The translations under genes were made by a program, and so were the position numbers. Shown one piece after another: positions 15,941 through 24,945 of a stretch of DNA of 46,143 nucleotides (position 1 is its first letter; each line of letters starts with the position of its first letter). Origin of the DNA: an uncultured Pirellula sp. GTDB lineage: Bacteria; Planctomycetota; Planctomycetia; Pirellulales; Pirellulaceae. The stretch lies in the NCBI GenBank assembly GCA_903930765.1, contig CAIYZV010000410.1, positions 1 to 46,143 of the forward strand, read 5' to 3'. The notes under the pieces are model-generated. The model was not told where the DNA came from. It searched no databases and worked only from the letters and a program-made list of their open reading frames with translations.

Positions 15941-18274
15941 ATGAGCAAATCGTCGCCATCAGGGCCAAATCCAAAACTCGAGCTATCCGTACACGGTATG
16001 ACTTGCGCGGCGTGCGTTGGCCGCGTTGAACGAGCCTTAAAGAAAGTTCCAGGTGTTCGAAGCGCAAATGTGAACTTGGCCACCGAACGCGCCAATGTCG
16101 AACTGGAAAATTATTCCGACAAATCGATGGCACAGGTAACGCAGGCTATTCGAGACTCCGGATACGAGGCTCAAATCCTATCGAACGCAAGCGACTTCCC
16201 CAACATCGCTAGTTCGAAATCCAGTTCGGCAGCAGATCGAATCAATCTTTGGATCGCATGGGGATTTGCAGTTCCGATTTTTGTGATCTCGATGGCTCCT
16301 ATGCTGGTCCCGTCGCTGATGACTCTCATGATGCATTGGATGCCGATGGAACGTTGGAATCTACTCCTGTGGTTTCTGGCAACACCAGTGCAGTTCATTC
16401 CAGGACTTAAGTTTTACAAACATGCGTACGCGAGCATACGGCAACGATCGCTGGACATGAATTTCCTAGTAGCCACAGGTACAACAGCCGCCTATGGCTT
16501 TAGCTCGTTAGTGACCTTCTTCCCGGACTGGCTCGCCGATGAAGCGAAACATGTCTACTTTGAATCCTCAGCAGTTGTGATCGCTTTCGTCTTGCTCGGC
16601 AAGTACCTCGAGGAACGCTCCAAACGAGAAACTCGTAACGCATTGCAAGCTCTCGTCCGCCTTCAACCCCGTATCGCGCATCGCCTATCGTCGACGCCTT
16701 CGTCCAAAGCTCTCCCTCTAGCATTTCCCGCCATGGAGGACATCGACGTCCATCAACTGCGGCTCGGGGATATCATCCAAGTCCGCCCTGGAGAATCGAT
16801 ACCCATCGATGCCACGGTGGAATCAGGTACCAGCTTTGTCGATGAGAGCATGATCACCGGCGAACCGATCCCAGTTTCCAAATCCCCGTCGATGCCGGTG
16901 ATCGGTGGGACAGTCAATGGAAACGGAACCCTCGTAGCACGAGTCACCGCGATCGGCAATGAAACTGTCCTCGCTCGCATTACCTCCTTGGTCATGGAAG
17001 CTCAATCGAGCAAACCTCCCATCCAACTCACCGTAGATCGTGTGGTGAATGGGTTCGCTCCAACGGTTTTAGTCATCGCACTGCTCTCTGCAATCGGCTG
17101 GTTTCTAGGAAGCACAGAACATCGTCTTGAGAACGCGTTGGTCCACTCGGTTGCAGTTCTTATCGTCGCCTGTCCATGCGCGATGGGATTGGCAACACCC
17201 ATCAGCATGATGGTTGGTAGCGGTCGCGGCGCAGAACTGGGACTTCTCTTTCGCAGCGGCACATCCTTGCAAAACCTAAGCTCAGTACAAATCGCACTCT
17301 TTGACAAAACAGGGACCTTGACTCAAGGGCATCCCAAATTGACTGACTTGAAGATTCTCGACCACGAGTTAGGAGAGCAAGTCGAGTCAAGAGAGCAAGT
17401 CCTCGCGTTCGCTTCACTGGCCGCAGAGTCGTCAGATCACCCTATTTCCAAGGCAATCGTCGCAGCCGCAAATGAGCGTTCTGAAACTCATCCACAGCAC
17501 GACAACTGGGCGGTTATCGAATCCCATGCGATTCCAGGCCGTGGGGTTGAAGCCAAACTAAGCGATGGGCGAACGGTATTCCTGGGATCGTATTCATGGA
17601 TGATGGAACTCAGCAAGAACTCTCCAAAGTCTGACCATCTCAACGACGAGATCCGGAATCAAGGTAAAAGCTGCAGTTGGGTCGCACTTGATGCTCGCAT
17701 CCTCGGAGTTTTGCTCGTCTCCGATCCAATCAAACCGGAAGCAGCGGAAGCGATCCAAAAGATTGTAGGCCTTGGAATTGTTCCAAGCATCGTGTCCGGT
17801 GACCATCGAGTCGCCGTCCAAAACGTGGCATCCGATCTCGGCATCGACGATTGGTTTGCGGAAACCATGCCTTCCCAGAAAAGCGATCGTATCAAGGCCC
17901 TTCAAGCTTCTGGAAAACAAGTCGCTTTTATCGGTGATGGTATCAACGACGCACCCGCCATTGCGACCGCCAATGTCGGTATCGCTATTGGCACCGGAAC
18001 CGAGGTCGCAGCCAGCGCAGCTGATGTTGTCCTCATTTCTGGAAACCTGAACTTGGTTCCAACGGCTATCCGATTGGCCCAGGCGGTGCTGGCCAACATT
18101 CACCAAAATCTCTTTTGGGCGTTCGCCTACAACATCATCTTGATACCAGTAGCAGCTGGAATCTTAACTCCATTTACCGGCTGGAGCCTTACCCCGATGC
18201 TAGCCGCTACCGCGATGAGTTTGTCCAGCATCTTTGTGGTCAGCAACGCATGGCGATTGCATCGATTCCGTTGA
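15941..18274 (+). CDS. copA: Copper-exporting P1B-type ATPase
   Basis: 777 residues from the ATG at 15941, 4 nt after the copZ stop; the longer frame back to 15773 would overlap copZ and reads as nonsense. There is one N-terminal HMA domain with GMTCAAC (Cys22, Cys25). The actuator TGE is at 306-308, the transmembrane CPC motif at 411-413, phosphorylation site DKTGT at 455-459, an 'SSDHPISKA' nucleotide-binding HP motif and GDGINDAPA from about 665. The late 'AYN' and 'MSLSS' transmembrane signatures are those of Cu(I) exporters (CopA subgroup). It exports copper across the inner membrane, fed by the CopZ-like chaperone. No anomaly is seen. Confidence 0.93.
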   Translation: MSKSSPSGPNPKLELSVHGMTCAACVGRVERALKKVPGVRSANVNLATERANVELENYSDKSMAQVTQAIRDSGYEAQILSNASDFPNIASSKSSSAADRINLWIAWGFAVPIFVISMAPMLVPSLMTLMMHWMPMERWNLLLWFLATPVQFIPGLKFYKHAYASIRQRSLDMNFLVATGTTAAYGFSSLVTFFPDWLADEAKHVYFESSAVVIAFVLLGKYLEERSKRETRNALQALVRLQPRIAHRLSSTPSSKALPLAFPAMEDIDVHQLRLGDIIQVRPGESIPIDATVESGTSFVDESMITGEPIPVSKSPSMPVIGGTVNGNGTLVARVTAIGNETVLARITSLVMEAQSSKPPIQLTVDRVVNGFAPTVLVIALLSAIGWFLGSTEHRLENALVHSVAVLIVACPCAMGLATPISMMVGSGRGAELGLLFRSGTSLQNLSSVQIALFDKTGTLTQGHPKLTDLKILDHELGEQVESREQVLAFASLAAESSDHPISKAIVAAANERSETHPQHDNWAVIESHAIPGRGVEAKLSDGRTVFLGSYSWMMELSKNSPKSDHLNDEIRNQGKSCSWVALDARILGVLLVSDPIKPEAAEAIQKIVGLGIVPSIVSGDHRVAVQNVASDLGIDDWFAETMPSQKSDRIKALQASGKQVAFIGDGINDAPAIATANVGIAIGTGTEVAASAADVVLISGNLNLVPTAIRLAQAVLANIHQNLFWAFAYNIILIPVAAGILTPFTGWSLTPMLAATAMSLSSIFVVSNAWRLHRFR

Positions 18275-18301
18275 CCTAGTGATCAGCAACCGATTCGATT
18301 A

Positions 18302-18652
18302 TTAACCAAAAGAGTAGATCGCCGACAGCATTGCAAAACCAATCGCTAGTTCCACCGCTGCACCGACGACATTTTCCGAAGACAGGCTGCGCTCGAAACA
18401 AATTGTCAGCAACCGAACACACCCGGCTGTGCACCATGCGCCGCCAACCACAGCGAATACCACACTCGATTGTGCGAGCCAACAGCCCACCCCGAGGCCG
18501 ATAAAGAAACCGCCGTACGTTGCACGAAGCTCCGAGCTTCCGAGTGGATTTCTTGCTTCCACTCCGAGCACGCGTGCCACCGAACTTGGGAATAGCAACG
18601 CGAGCACCCCCAGCAATATGGTGATAACAGCACCGCCATTGGCTATCAGCAT
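18302..18652 (-). CDS. Small membrane protein, DUF4345-like
   Basis: A 116-residue protein with about four hydrophobic helices (roughly 5-25, 45-63, 66-86 and 95-113). The pattern 'LGVEARNPLGSSELRATYGGFFIGLGV' resembles the DUF4345 family of small four-helix membrane proteins; its function is unknown. The start is well fixed by AAGGAGG six nt before the ATG. It follows dnaE2 by 72 bp on the same strand and could be its distal operon partner. A longer overlapping frame (to 18884) lacks any family features and was discarded. Confidence 0.72.
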   Translation of the reverse strand: MLIANGGAVITILLGVLALLFPSSVARVLGVEARNPLGSSELRATYGGFFIGLGVGCWLAQSSVVFAVVGGAWCTAGCVRLLTICFERSLSSENVVGAAVELAIGFAMLSAIYSFG

Positions 18653-18658
18653 TGCGAG

Positions 18659-18665
18659 CCTCCTT
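18659..18665 (-). promoter_or_regulatory. Strong ribosome binding site of the DUF4345-like gene
   Basis: On the minus strand AAGGAGG occurs six nt before the ATG at 18652. It is one of the few consensus Shine-Dalgarno sites in this window and fixes the start of the small membrane protein. Confidence 0.8.
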
Positions 18666-18724
18666 TTTCAAGTAGTTCCTAGACGTGAATGATCGAACGT
18701 AGTTGGGAGCAAGTCCAGCAGCAT

Positions 18725-21700
18725 TTATCGAAAATCGCGAGAGCGAAGATCGATGGGACCAATGGTTTGCGATAGGTCTTCGATCTTGCTCGCAATGACA
18801 TGGATGATTCCTTTCCGGTTCTCGAGCGTACCGTGAACCAACCACGCATTCGATTGTTTGCAGACGAGATAATAGGATTCCCATGTGCTCGGGTGGAGAA
18901 CCAAGTTGATACTGCCCGTCTCGTCTTCCATGGTCACGAAGGTGATCCCTTTTGCGGTACCCGGACGTTGTCTCAATAAAATCAAACCGGCAACACGAAC
19001 GAATTGATGATGTCGCAACTCTTGGAGTTCCCTAGCAGTCTTCACCCGCAGTTTTTGCAGCGTGCTTCGATAGAACTGGATGGGATGACCACGAAGAGAA
19101 ACGCCGGTGGTTTCGTAATCCGCAACAACTTCCTCGAACGGATGCATGGGTGCGAGAAAACTCGGTAGCGGGTCGTCGTGATCCACATTCGCGGTATCAA
19201 AAAGTGGAAGCGTTGATCCATTTTTTTCCTGCCCCAATGCTTGCCAATACGCTGCGCGGCGATCCCCTGACAAACAGTTAAGGGCTCCCGCGTCTGCGAG
19301 CAATCCCAGGGTTGCTTGGGTCAACGCACACCGCCTCACCAAATCGGATTGATCGAGAAACGGTCCAACGCTTCGCCTATTTTCAACAATCGCAGTAGCC
19401 GAATCTGCATTCATGCCTCGGACCATGCACAGCCCCAACCTCAAATGTTTTTCTTCCTCAGTCAGTGTGCACTCCAAATCACTGGCGTTGATATCCACTG
19501 GTAACACGATGACACCATGCTGTTGCGCATCGGCGATCAATTGGGCTGGCGCGTAAAAACCGAGTGGTTGGCTATTGAGCATCGCACAGCAGAATACTTG
19601 TGGATAATGATGTTTGATCCAACAGGATGCGTAGACCAGCAAAGCAAAACTAGCAGCATGGGATTCGGGGAACCCGTATTCTCCAAAGCCGCGAATCTGC
19701 ATAAATACGCGCTCAGCAAATTCGTCGTCGAGTCCTCGAACTCGCATACCCTCGATCAATTTGCGTTTGAATTGATCGATCACTCCTGGGCGCCGCCATG
19801 CTGCCATCGCTCGTCGCAATTGATCCGCCTCACCGGGCGTGAATCCAGCCGCGACCACGGCCAACCGCATGGCTTGCTCTTGGAAAATCGGCACCCCCAT
19901 CGTTTTGCGAAGAACCGCTGCAATCTCCTCGGTGGGATACGGTGGCTGGATCCCTGTTTCCCTGGCCGCCAAGTACGGATGGACCATGTTTCCTTGAATC
20001 GGCCCTGGACGCACAATGGCAACCTCGATCACCAGATCGTAAAAACATCTCGGCTTCAATCGCGGGAGCATGCTCATCTGTGCCCGGCTCTCGATTTGAA
20101 AGACCCCCACCGTATCGGCTCGGCAGATCATGTCATAGACAGTCGAGTCAGCGGGAGGAATCGTCGCGAGAGTGAGCGGCCTGTCGAAATGTTTTAGAAT
20201 CAAACCCAAACTTCGATGGATTGCAGAGAGCATGCCCAACGCGAGACAATCGACCTTGAGTATCCCCAACTCATCGAGATCATCCTTGTCCCACTGAATG
20301 ATCGTTCGGCCGCTCATCGATGCGTTTTCGATCGGACACAGCTCACACAATGCACCTTGGGTCATCACCATTCCTCCTGTGTGTTGCGAGAGATGGCGGG
20401 GAAACCCAAGAATAGACTTCACCAAGTAGAGAAAACGCTTCCCGACATCCGATTCAGGATCGATACCGACTTGCTCGCACCGAAGTCCTAAATCATCAAC
20501 GCCTCCGCGACCATCGATGATTTTCGCCAGACCATCGATGTGATCCTGGGACAAACCTATCGCCTTTGCAGACTCCCGGACCGCGGAGCGTATGCGATAG
20601 GTAGTGACCGCAGCGGTCATTCCCGCCCGATGCCGACCATACTTTTCATAAACATACTGAATGACTTCCTCGCGACGCTGGTGCTCAAAATCGATATCGA
20701 TATCAGGAGCCTCGTTGCGTTCACGACTGATAAAACGCTCGAACAAAAGGTCGTACTGACTGGGGTCGACACTGGTAACCCCCAAGCAGTAGCAGACGGC
20801 GCTATTGGCTGCCGAACCACGGCCTTGGCAAAGGATGTTCCGAGATCTAGCGAATCGCACCAAATCCCAGACCGTTAGAAAATACGCCTCATATCGGAGT
20901 TCCTCAATCAGCTTCATTTCGTACTTGAGCATCTCGACCACGCGTATTGGAACACCTTTCGGATAACGCTCTTTTGCTCCTTGCCAAGCCAGACGCTTGA
21001 GATACTCCACTGCCGAAATACCATCCGGAGCCCATTCCGTAGGGTATTCGTATTTCAAGCAATCCAAACTGAACTCAAGCCTTGATGCGATCTCGCTTGT
21101 TGCATCAACCGCTGAGAGATGGTTGCGGTACTGATGAAGAATCCCATCGAGAGACTTCATCGCATACGTAGCATTCGCAGGTCGAAATCGAGATACCTGC
21201 TCGATGGTGGTTCCGCTTCCAATCGCGCTGATGCAATCATGAAGCAGCATCCGCTCGACATTGTGGTAGAGGCAGCCGCCGGTAGCGACCAAAGGCACCC
21301 CTGACTGACCACTAATTCGCCGTAGACGATCCAGCTTGGCAGCGTCGTTTACACCCGCGTGCAGATGGCTGATCAGATACGCTCGGTCCCCCATCAACTC
21401 ATAAAATTGTGAAAGCCACTCAATCCATGGGGCATCTTCACGAACATTGAAATCGATCCCTGCACGGCACCACAACAATTCGGCGATAGGAGTTACATCG
21501 ATTCCTGCCGCCTGAGCATACTCACATGCAGAATGGGGAAACGCGTTCGATGGCAAGTTTATCGTTCGCAAGTTGAGGGACGATTCATCCGATCCACTTG
21601 TTGCAGCACGAGGCTCCGAGTCACCGTTCCCGTCCTCCTTCGGACCATGTCCCCAGGTCATTACCGGTGATGATTTCGGTTTCGGGATGCCTTCCTTGGA

Positions 21701-22093
21701 GCTTCTGGGATCGACACGAGGGATAAGCCCAGCAAGCCAATCCGAGCAATGGTTTGCAATATCGTGCCATGATATCTCGCAATACCCTTTCTGAGCCCTC
21801 AAACGCCCGAGGCTTAATAGACGGCATAGATCACCGTAGCCTTTGCGATTCTTCGGCCAAACCACAAGGGGTGGTCCATCGATGGGATTGAGCTCGCAAC
21901 CGACGTAGAAGGGCAATCCAAGATCCTTCGCAGCGGTGTGCGCTCGAACGATTCCTGCGAGCGTATCTCGGTCGGTGACTGATAGCCCGCGATAACCTAG
22001 CTCGATAGCGCGTGCTGCTAGCTCGTGGGCGTGGGATGCCCCCTCGAGAAAGGAGAAGTTGGTTTTGCAGTGCAATTCGACGTAGTTCACCAT
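18725..22093 (-). CDS. dnaE2: Error-prone DNA polymerase III alpha-type subunit DnaE2 (ImuC)
   Basis: A 1122-residue C-family polymerase. The N-terminal PHP domain begins ELHCKTNFSFLEGASH (6-21), where the family metal-binding 'HxH' has become HCK, as in DnaE2-type PHP domains thought to lack nuclease activity. The catalytic palm carries PDIDIDF from residue 463, followed by 'EHQRREEVIQYVYEKYGRHRAG'. A C-terminal OB fold (about 1020-1100, 'VRVAGLILLRQRPGTAKGI') is the DnaE2 signature. These polymerases do mutagenic translesion synthesis, normally with ImuA and ImuB under LexA control. Neither partner is adjacent here. The ATG at 22093 lies in one arm of an inverted repeat, which may regulate expression. 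Confidence 0.92.
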   Translation of the reverse strand: MVNYVELHCKTNFSFLEGASHAHELAARAIELGYRGLSVTDRDTLAGIVRAHTAAKDLGLPFYVGCELNPIDGPPLVVWPKNRKGYGDLCRLLSLGRLRAQKGYCEISWHDIANHCSDWLAGLIPRVDPRSSKEGIPKPKSSPVMTWGHGPKEDGNGDSEPRAATSGSDESSLNLRTINLPSNAFPHSACEYAQAAGIDVTPIAELLWCRAGIDFNVREDAPWIEWLSQFYELMGDRAYLISHLHAGVNDAAKLDRLRRISGQSGVPLVATGGCLYHNVERMLLHDCISAIGSGTTIEQVSRFRPANATYAMKSLDGILHQYRNHLSAVDATSEIASRLEFSLDCLKYEYPTEWAPDGISAVEYLKRLAWQGAKERYPKGVPIRVVEMLKYEMKLIEELRYEAYFLTVWDLVRFARSRNILCQGRGSAANSAVCYCLGVTSVDPSQYDLLFERFISRERNEAPDIDIDFEHQRREEVIQYVYEKYGRHRAGMTAAVTTYRIRSAVRESAKAIGLSQDHIDGLAKIIDGRGGVDDLGLRCEQVGIDPESDVGKRFLYLVKSILGFPRHLSQHTGGMVMTQGALCELCPIENASMSGRTIIQWDKDDLDELGILKVDCLALGMLSAIHRSLGLILKHFDRPLTLATIPPADSTVYDMICRADTVGVFQIESRAQMSMLPRLKPRCFYDLVIEVAIVRPGPIQGNMVHPYLAARETGIQPPYPTEEIAAVLRKTMGVPIFQEQAMRLAVVAAGFTPGEADQLRRAMAAWRRPGVIDQFKRKLIEGMRVRGLDDEFAERVFMQIRGFGEYGFPESHAASFALLVYASCWIKHHYPQVFCCAMLNSQPLGFYAPAQLIADAQQHGVIVLPVDINASDLECTLTEEEKHLRLGLCMVRGMNADSATAIVENRRSVGPFLDQSDLVRRCALTQATLGLLADAGALNCLSGDRRAAYWQALGQEKNGSTLPLFDTANVDHDDPLPSFLAPMHPFEEVVADYETTGVSLRGHPIQFYRSTLQKLRVKTARELQELRHHQFVRVAGLILLRQRPGTAKGITFVTMEDETGSINLVLHPSTWESYYLVCKQSNAWLVHGTLENRKGIIHVIASKIEDLSQTIGPIDLRSRDFR

Positions 22094-22119
22094 GGGCTGG
22101 CATGCCCTCCATGGTGAAC
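22085..22119 (-). promoter_or_regulatory. Perfect 11-bp inverted repeat enclosing the dnaE2 start codon
   Basis: GTTCACCATGG (22085-22095) and CCATGGTGAAC (22109-22119) are perfect inverted copies separated by 13 bp; the spacer itself contains the palindrome GGCATGCC (22099-22106). The dnaE2 ATG (22091-22093) is in the downstream arm of the transcript, and a GGAGGG Shine-Dalgarno-like sequence spans the other arm and the loop. In RNA this would fold into a hairpin hiding the start codon; in DNA it could be an operator. Confidence 0.75.
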
Positions 22120-22210
22120 TAATTTATCCGCCCTGAGGCAATTCAAACATCGAGGATAGAAGAAATGTCAATCGCCATGTTCCGAAGCCTTCTGCAACAA
22201 CCGCTTGAAC

Positions 22211-22240
22211 GCTATCGGCTACTACGCTATCGGCTACTAA
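22211..22240. repeat. 15-bp tandem duplication at the end of the UVR-motif gene
   Basis: Two head-to-tail copies of GCTATCGGCTACTAC (22211-22225, and 22226-22240 with the last base changed to A). On the minus strand the duplication covers the stop codon (TAG, 22237-22239) of the UVR-motif gene and the first bases after it. Confidence 0.9.
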
Positions 22241-22971
22241 TGGTCTTGCTGGCGAGCCAATTCGTCGCGGAGTCGAGCCGCCAATTCGTACTGCTCGGTT
22301 TTCACGGCCTCTGCTAAACGTTCTTGCAAGGTCGGTCCGAGCGCGTATTCCTCGCGAAGCGAGTCTCTCAGCTTGCTGAGCTGCTGCACCATTTCGTCTT
22401 CATCGAATTCTTCTTCGGCCTCATGTTCGATGAAGACCTCTTTCATCTGCTCAAGTCCAGCGTTGATCTGCGCGATCGCATTCTCTGCATCGGACTCGTC
22501 AAGTGCGGCTAATGCGGCAGCCTGAGTACGATGGAAGAGAACGAAAGGACGGTATTGCTCGTGGCTCATGGTCCATTCCTCATCCGGGGAATGGTCTCTA
22601 CAGACGTCCATCAACGACAATGTGTGGTCCGCATCTTCGACGGCACGATGGTAATGCTCGAGCCTCAACCAGGAGATTCGACGGTGATAATACTGAGCGA
22701 ACTCGCGATCCGCCTCAAAGCATTGCTCTTCGTCCATCAAGAACTCTGGCTTTTGCTTTTCGAGTTCCAGCATTTGATCGAGAACCGTCGCGAAACCTTG
22801 GATCGACTGCCCGTCAGGTCTACCTTGAGTTTCCATTTGCAGGACACCCAAATCGACTCGCATCTGAATTACGTCCCGACCTTCGTCATTTTTGACGAGG
22901 CGAACCGAGAGAGTGTGCGGGTCAAATCCCCAATCGCGCAGGATTTCGTCCAGCCCTTTTGAAGAACTCAT
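22237..22971 (-). CDS. Acidic protein with C-terminal UVR motif
   Basis: A 244-residue protein from the ATG at 22971, which has a GAAAGG site 5 nt upstream; the frame extends to 23019 without support. The central part is acidic and helix-rich, with Tyr/His-rich 'REFAQYYHRRISWLRLEHYHRAVEDADH'. The last 35 residues form a UVR motif (family consensus for UvrB/UvrC/McsA/ClpC interaction): 'LQERLAEAVKTEQYELAARLRDEL'. UVR motifs mediate protein-protein contacts; this is not UvrB or UvrC. It lies 143 bp upstream of dnaE2 on the same strand, so a DNA-damage-related role is possible but is only inference from position and motif. Confidence 0.75.
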   Translation of the reverse strand: MSSSKGLDEILRDWGFDPHTLSVRLVKNDEGRDVIQMRVDLGVLQMETQGRPDGQSIQGFATVLDQMLELEKQKPEFLMDEEQCFEADREFAQYYHRRISWLRLEHYHRAVEDADHTLSLMDVCRDHSPDEEWTMSHEQYRPFVLFHRTQAAALAALDESDAENAIAQINAGLEQMKEVFIEHEAEEEFDEDEMVQQLSKLRDSLREEYALGPTLQERLAEAVKTEQYELAARLRDELARQQDH

Positions 22972-23254
22972 TGCGACCTTTCTCATATCGACTTTTTGCA
23001 CATGGGGTCGTGCTTTCATCCAATTTCTCGAACCCGAAAATGTTTATCCGCGTTGGCCTACTGCCAGTCGGCCCGTTGCCATTTCTGTGGCTCGATGGTG
23101 CGCCGACTCGGCTGATGTTTCGTCGAGCGAGTACGACATGCGACCTGACTCGTCATCGAAAAAAAGGGCGGCTCGGATGAGAAGTTGTTCGGAATTTCTC
23201 GATCAAAGCAACCTGACAAGTCACCTCGGTAGTATACCACGCAACATCGTAAGC

Positions 23255-23286
23255 GAAATCCAAAGCGGTTTTGCTTTCGGGATTTC
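23255..23286. other. Bulged 12-bp stem-loop in intergenic DNA
   Basis: GAAATCC plus AAAGC (23255-23266) pairs with GCTTT plus GGATTTC (23273-23286) around a GGTTTT loop, with a two-base bulge (CG, 23278-23279). Neither strand has a T-tract directly after it, so it is not a plain terminator. Confidence 0.5.
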
Positions 23287-23460
23287 TCCTTTCATGAAAA
23301 GTGTTCGCAATCCCAGTTGGCGAGGCTAGTCCTGGAGGTGTAATTCGGGACCCCACGCTGCGTGCAAGCGACCTAATCACGATCGCAAAAATCGGTACAA
23401 AGCGACCTCGGTACGACACCGTCGCCCAAGTCCACGAGTCCCTGGAAACTCTAAAAAGCC

Positions 23461-23486
23461 TCAGGAATTAAGTGATTTTCCTGAGA
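23461..23486 (-). terminator. Terminator-like stem with T-run on the minus strand
   Basis: CTCAGGAA (23461-23468) and TTCCTGAG (23479-23486) form an 8-bp stem with a 10-nt loop. Read on the minus strand it is followed by GCTTTTTAG. No minus-strand gene lies immediately upstream, so it may stop antisense transcription from under the M16 gene, or be fortuitous. Confidence 0.3.
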
Positions 23487-23697
23487 CGTTTCTCGGTTCC
23501 TCGCATTCGCCTAGACAATCTCTTTGCTACAATTCCTTCCCCGTGAGAATAAGAAAAACTGTCTATTTGAAACTTGGTTTCCCAGTTCCGCAAAGTCAGT
23601 TTGCAACTCCGGTACGTCAACTCGATCGAGTCGGCTCATGTGTGGCAGACTTATGACGAGTGTAAGGATTGCAAGGGTTGGATAGGGATAGTGCTGA

Positions 23698-24945
23698 ATG
23701 CAACAATCGTTTTATCAACATCGGCTCGCGAACGGCTTGATCGTCTTGGGCGAGCGGATGCCTTGGCTCGAGTCGGTTGCCTTTACTTTGATGATTCCCG
23801 GGGGGACCTGCCGCGAAACCACACCGCGAGCCGGCCTCGCCGGTCTCTCGCTCGAGTTGTCCCAGCGGGGCGCTGGGCCATGGGGTAGCCGAGAAATCGT
23901 TGAACAACTCGACTTCCTCGGCGTCGAACGCTCCAGCACCGTCTCCACGTTCCACACCACCGTGAGCATGGCGGCGATGGCGAGAGTCCTCGAGCCAGCA
24001 CTCGAAGTAGCCGCAGCCATGGTCCTGGAACCTCACTTCCCAGAAGAGGAACTTGAGGAAGCACGCCAATCGGCGCTGCTCGAACTCTCCTCGATCGAGG
24101 ATGATCCGGCTCAGAAATGTTTTAAGGAACTCAAGCAACTCCGCTATGGAGAAGTCTTTGGAAGATCGTCTCTCGGAACGGAATCGGGTTTGCAAGCGAT
24201 CTCGCACCAGGACTGCGTGGATTTCCACGCGAGGAACTGTCGCCCTCAAGGCTCCGTGCTCGCGCTCGCTGGCAACTTTGACTGGGAGCAGTTCGTGAAG
24301 CTTGCCGAAAAGCTTTTTGGTGGATGGAGTGGCCACGCAGCCGCAGAGCCGAGCCCAGTCATCTCGCATCGCGGATCAACCCACCTATCCCACGATAGCC
24401 AACAAACCCACATCGCTTTGGCCTACGACTCGGTCCCCTACAATCATCCGGAGTACTACCGCGGCCGCGGCATCGTCGGTGTCTTGAGCGATGGGATGAG
24501 TTCGCGACTGTTCACCGAAGTCCGCGAAAAACGAGGGCTCGTCTACGCGGTCTCCGCCTCCTCGCACTCACTGAAAAACTGCGGCAGCGTTCTTTGCTAC
24601 GCAGGCACAACCTCCGCCAGGGCTCAAGAAACCCTCAACGTTACCGTAGAAACGATCCGAGATATTCGAAATGGAATCGATCCAGATGAATTGTCGCGGC
24701 TCAAGTCGCGAGTTCGAACCTCGTTGGTGATGGAACAGGAAAGCAGCACCTCTCGAAGTTCCCAAATGGCCTACGACTGGGTCTACTTGGGGCGAGTACC
24801 GCCCCGCCAAGAAGTCCTCAGCGAGATCGAATCCCTGACATGCGAAAACTTGGTTGAGCATTTTCTGAAGTATCCACCCCAAGGATGGACGTTGGTTACG
24901 ATTGGTCCCGAGCCACTGGAGTTTGCTGATGCAATTTCGAACTGA
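23698..24945 (+). CDS. M16-family peptidase-like protein without the zinc motif
   Basis: A 415-residue M16 (pitrilysin/mitochondrial-processing-peptidase) fold protein. At the place where active members have HxxEH, this protein has 'AGLAGLSLELSQRGAG' (about 46-61), so the zinc ligands are missing. The second half has the conserved arginine-rich region 'GMSSRLFTEVREKRGLVYAVSA' (about 265-286), which is the substrate-chamber R/Y pair seen in the non-catalytic partner. It therefore resembles the inactive subunit of a heterodimeric M16B peptidase. The downstream gene encodes the active subunit and overlaps it by 17 nt, strongly suggesting a complex. No signal peptide is present. Confidence 0.85.
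   Translation: MQQSFYQHRLANGLIVLGERMPWLESVAFTLMIPGGTCRETTPRAGLAGLSLELSQRGAGPWGSREIVEQLDFLGVERSSTVSTFHTTVSMAAMARVLEPALEVAAAMVLEPHFPEEELEEARQSALLELSSIEDDPAQKCFKELKQLRYGEVFGRSSLGTESGLQAISHQDCVDFHARNCRPQGSVLALAGNFDWEQFVKLAEKLFGGWSGHAAAEPSPVISHRGSTHLSHDSQQTHIALAYDSVPYNHPEYYRGRGIVGVLSDGMSSRLFTEVREKRGLVYAVSASSHSLKNCGSVLCYAGTTSARAQETLNVTVETIRDIRNGIDPDELSRLKSRVRTSLVMEQESSTSRSSQMAYDWVYLGRVPPRQEVLSEIESLTCENLVEHFLKYPPQGWTLVTIGPEPLEFADAISN

Larger units (their letters stand above)
22972..23697. other. 726-bp divergent intergenic region without a convincing gene
   Basis: The region separates the minus-strand UVR/dnaE2 block from the plus-strand M16 pair. Short frames in it have no family features and no ribosome binding sites. 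It contains a bulged 12-bp hairpin (23255-23286) and a terminator-like stem on the minus strand (23461-23486). A TACAAT at 23528-23533 could be a -10 for the M16 operon, but no -35 is evident. Confidence 0.55.

Noticed and set aside
18276-18884. 202-codon minus-strand frame overlapping the DUF4345-like gene
   Set aside because: It overlaps the well-supported small membrane protein and the end of dnaE2, and has no family features.
22085-22119. LexA/SOS box at dnaE2
   Set aside because: The arms do not have the GAAC-N4-GTTC or CTG-N10-CAG layout; reported only as an inverted repeat of unknown role.
23617-24369. 250-codon minus-strand frame under the first M16 gene
   Set aside because: Composition and position are those of an antisense shadow; no motifs.
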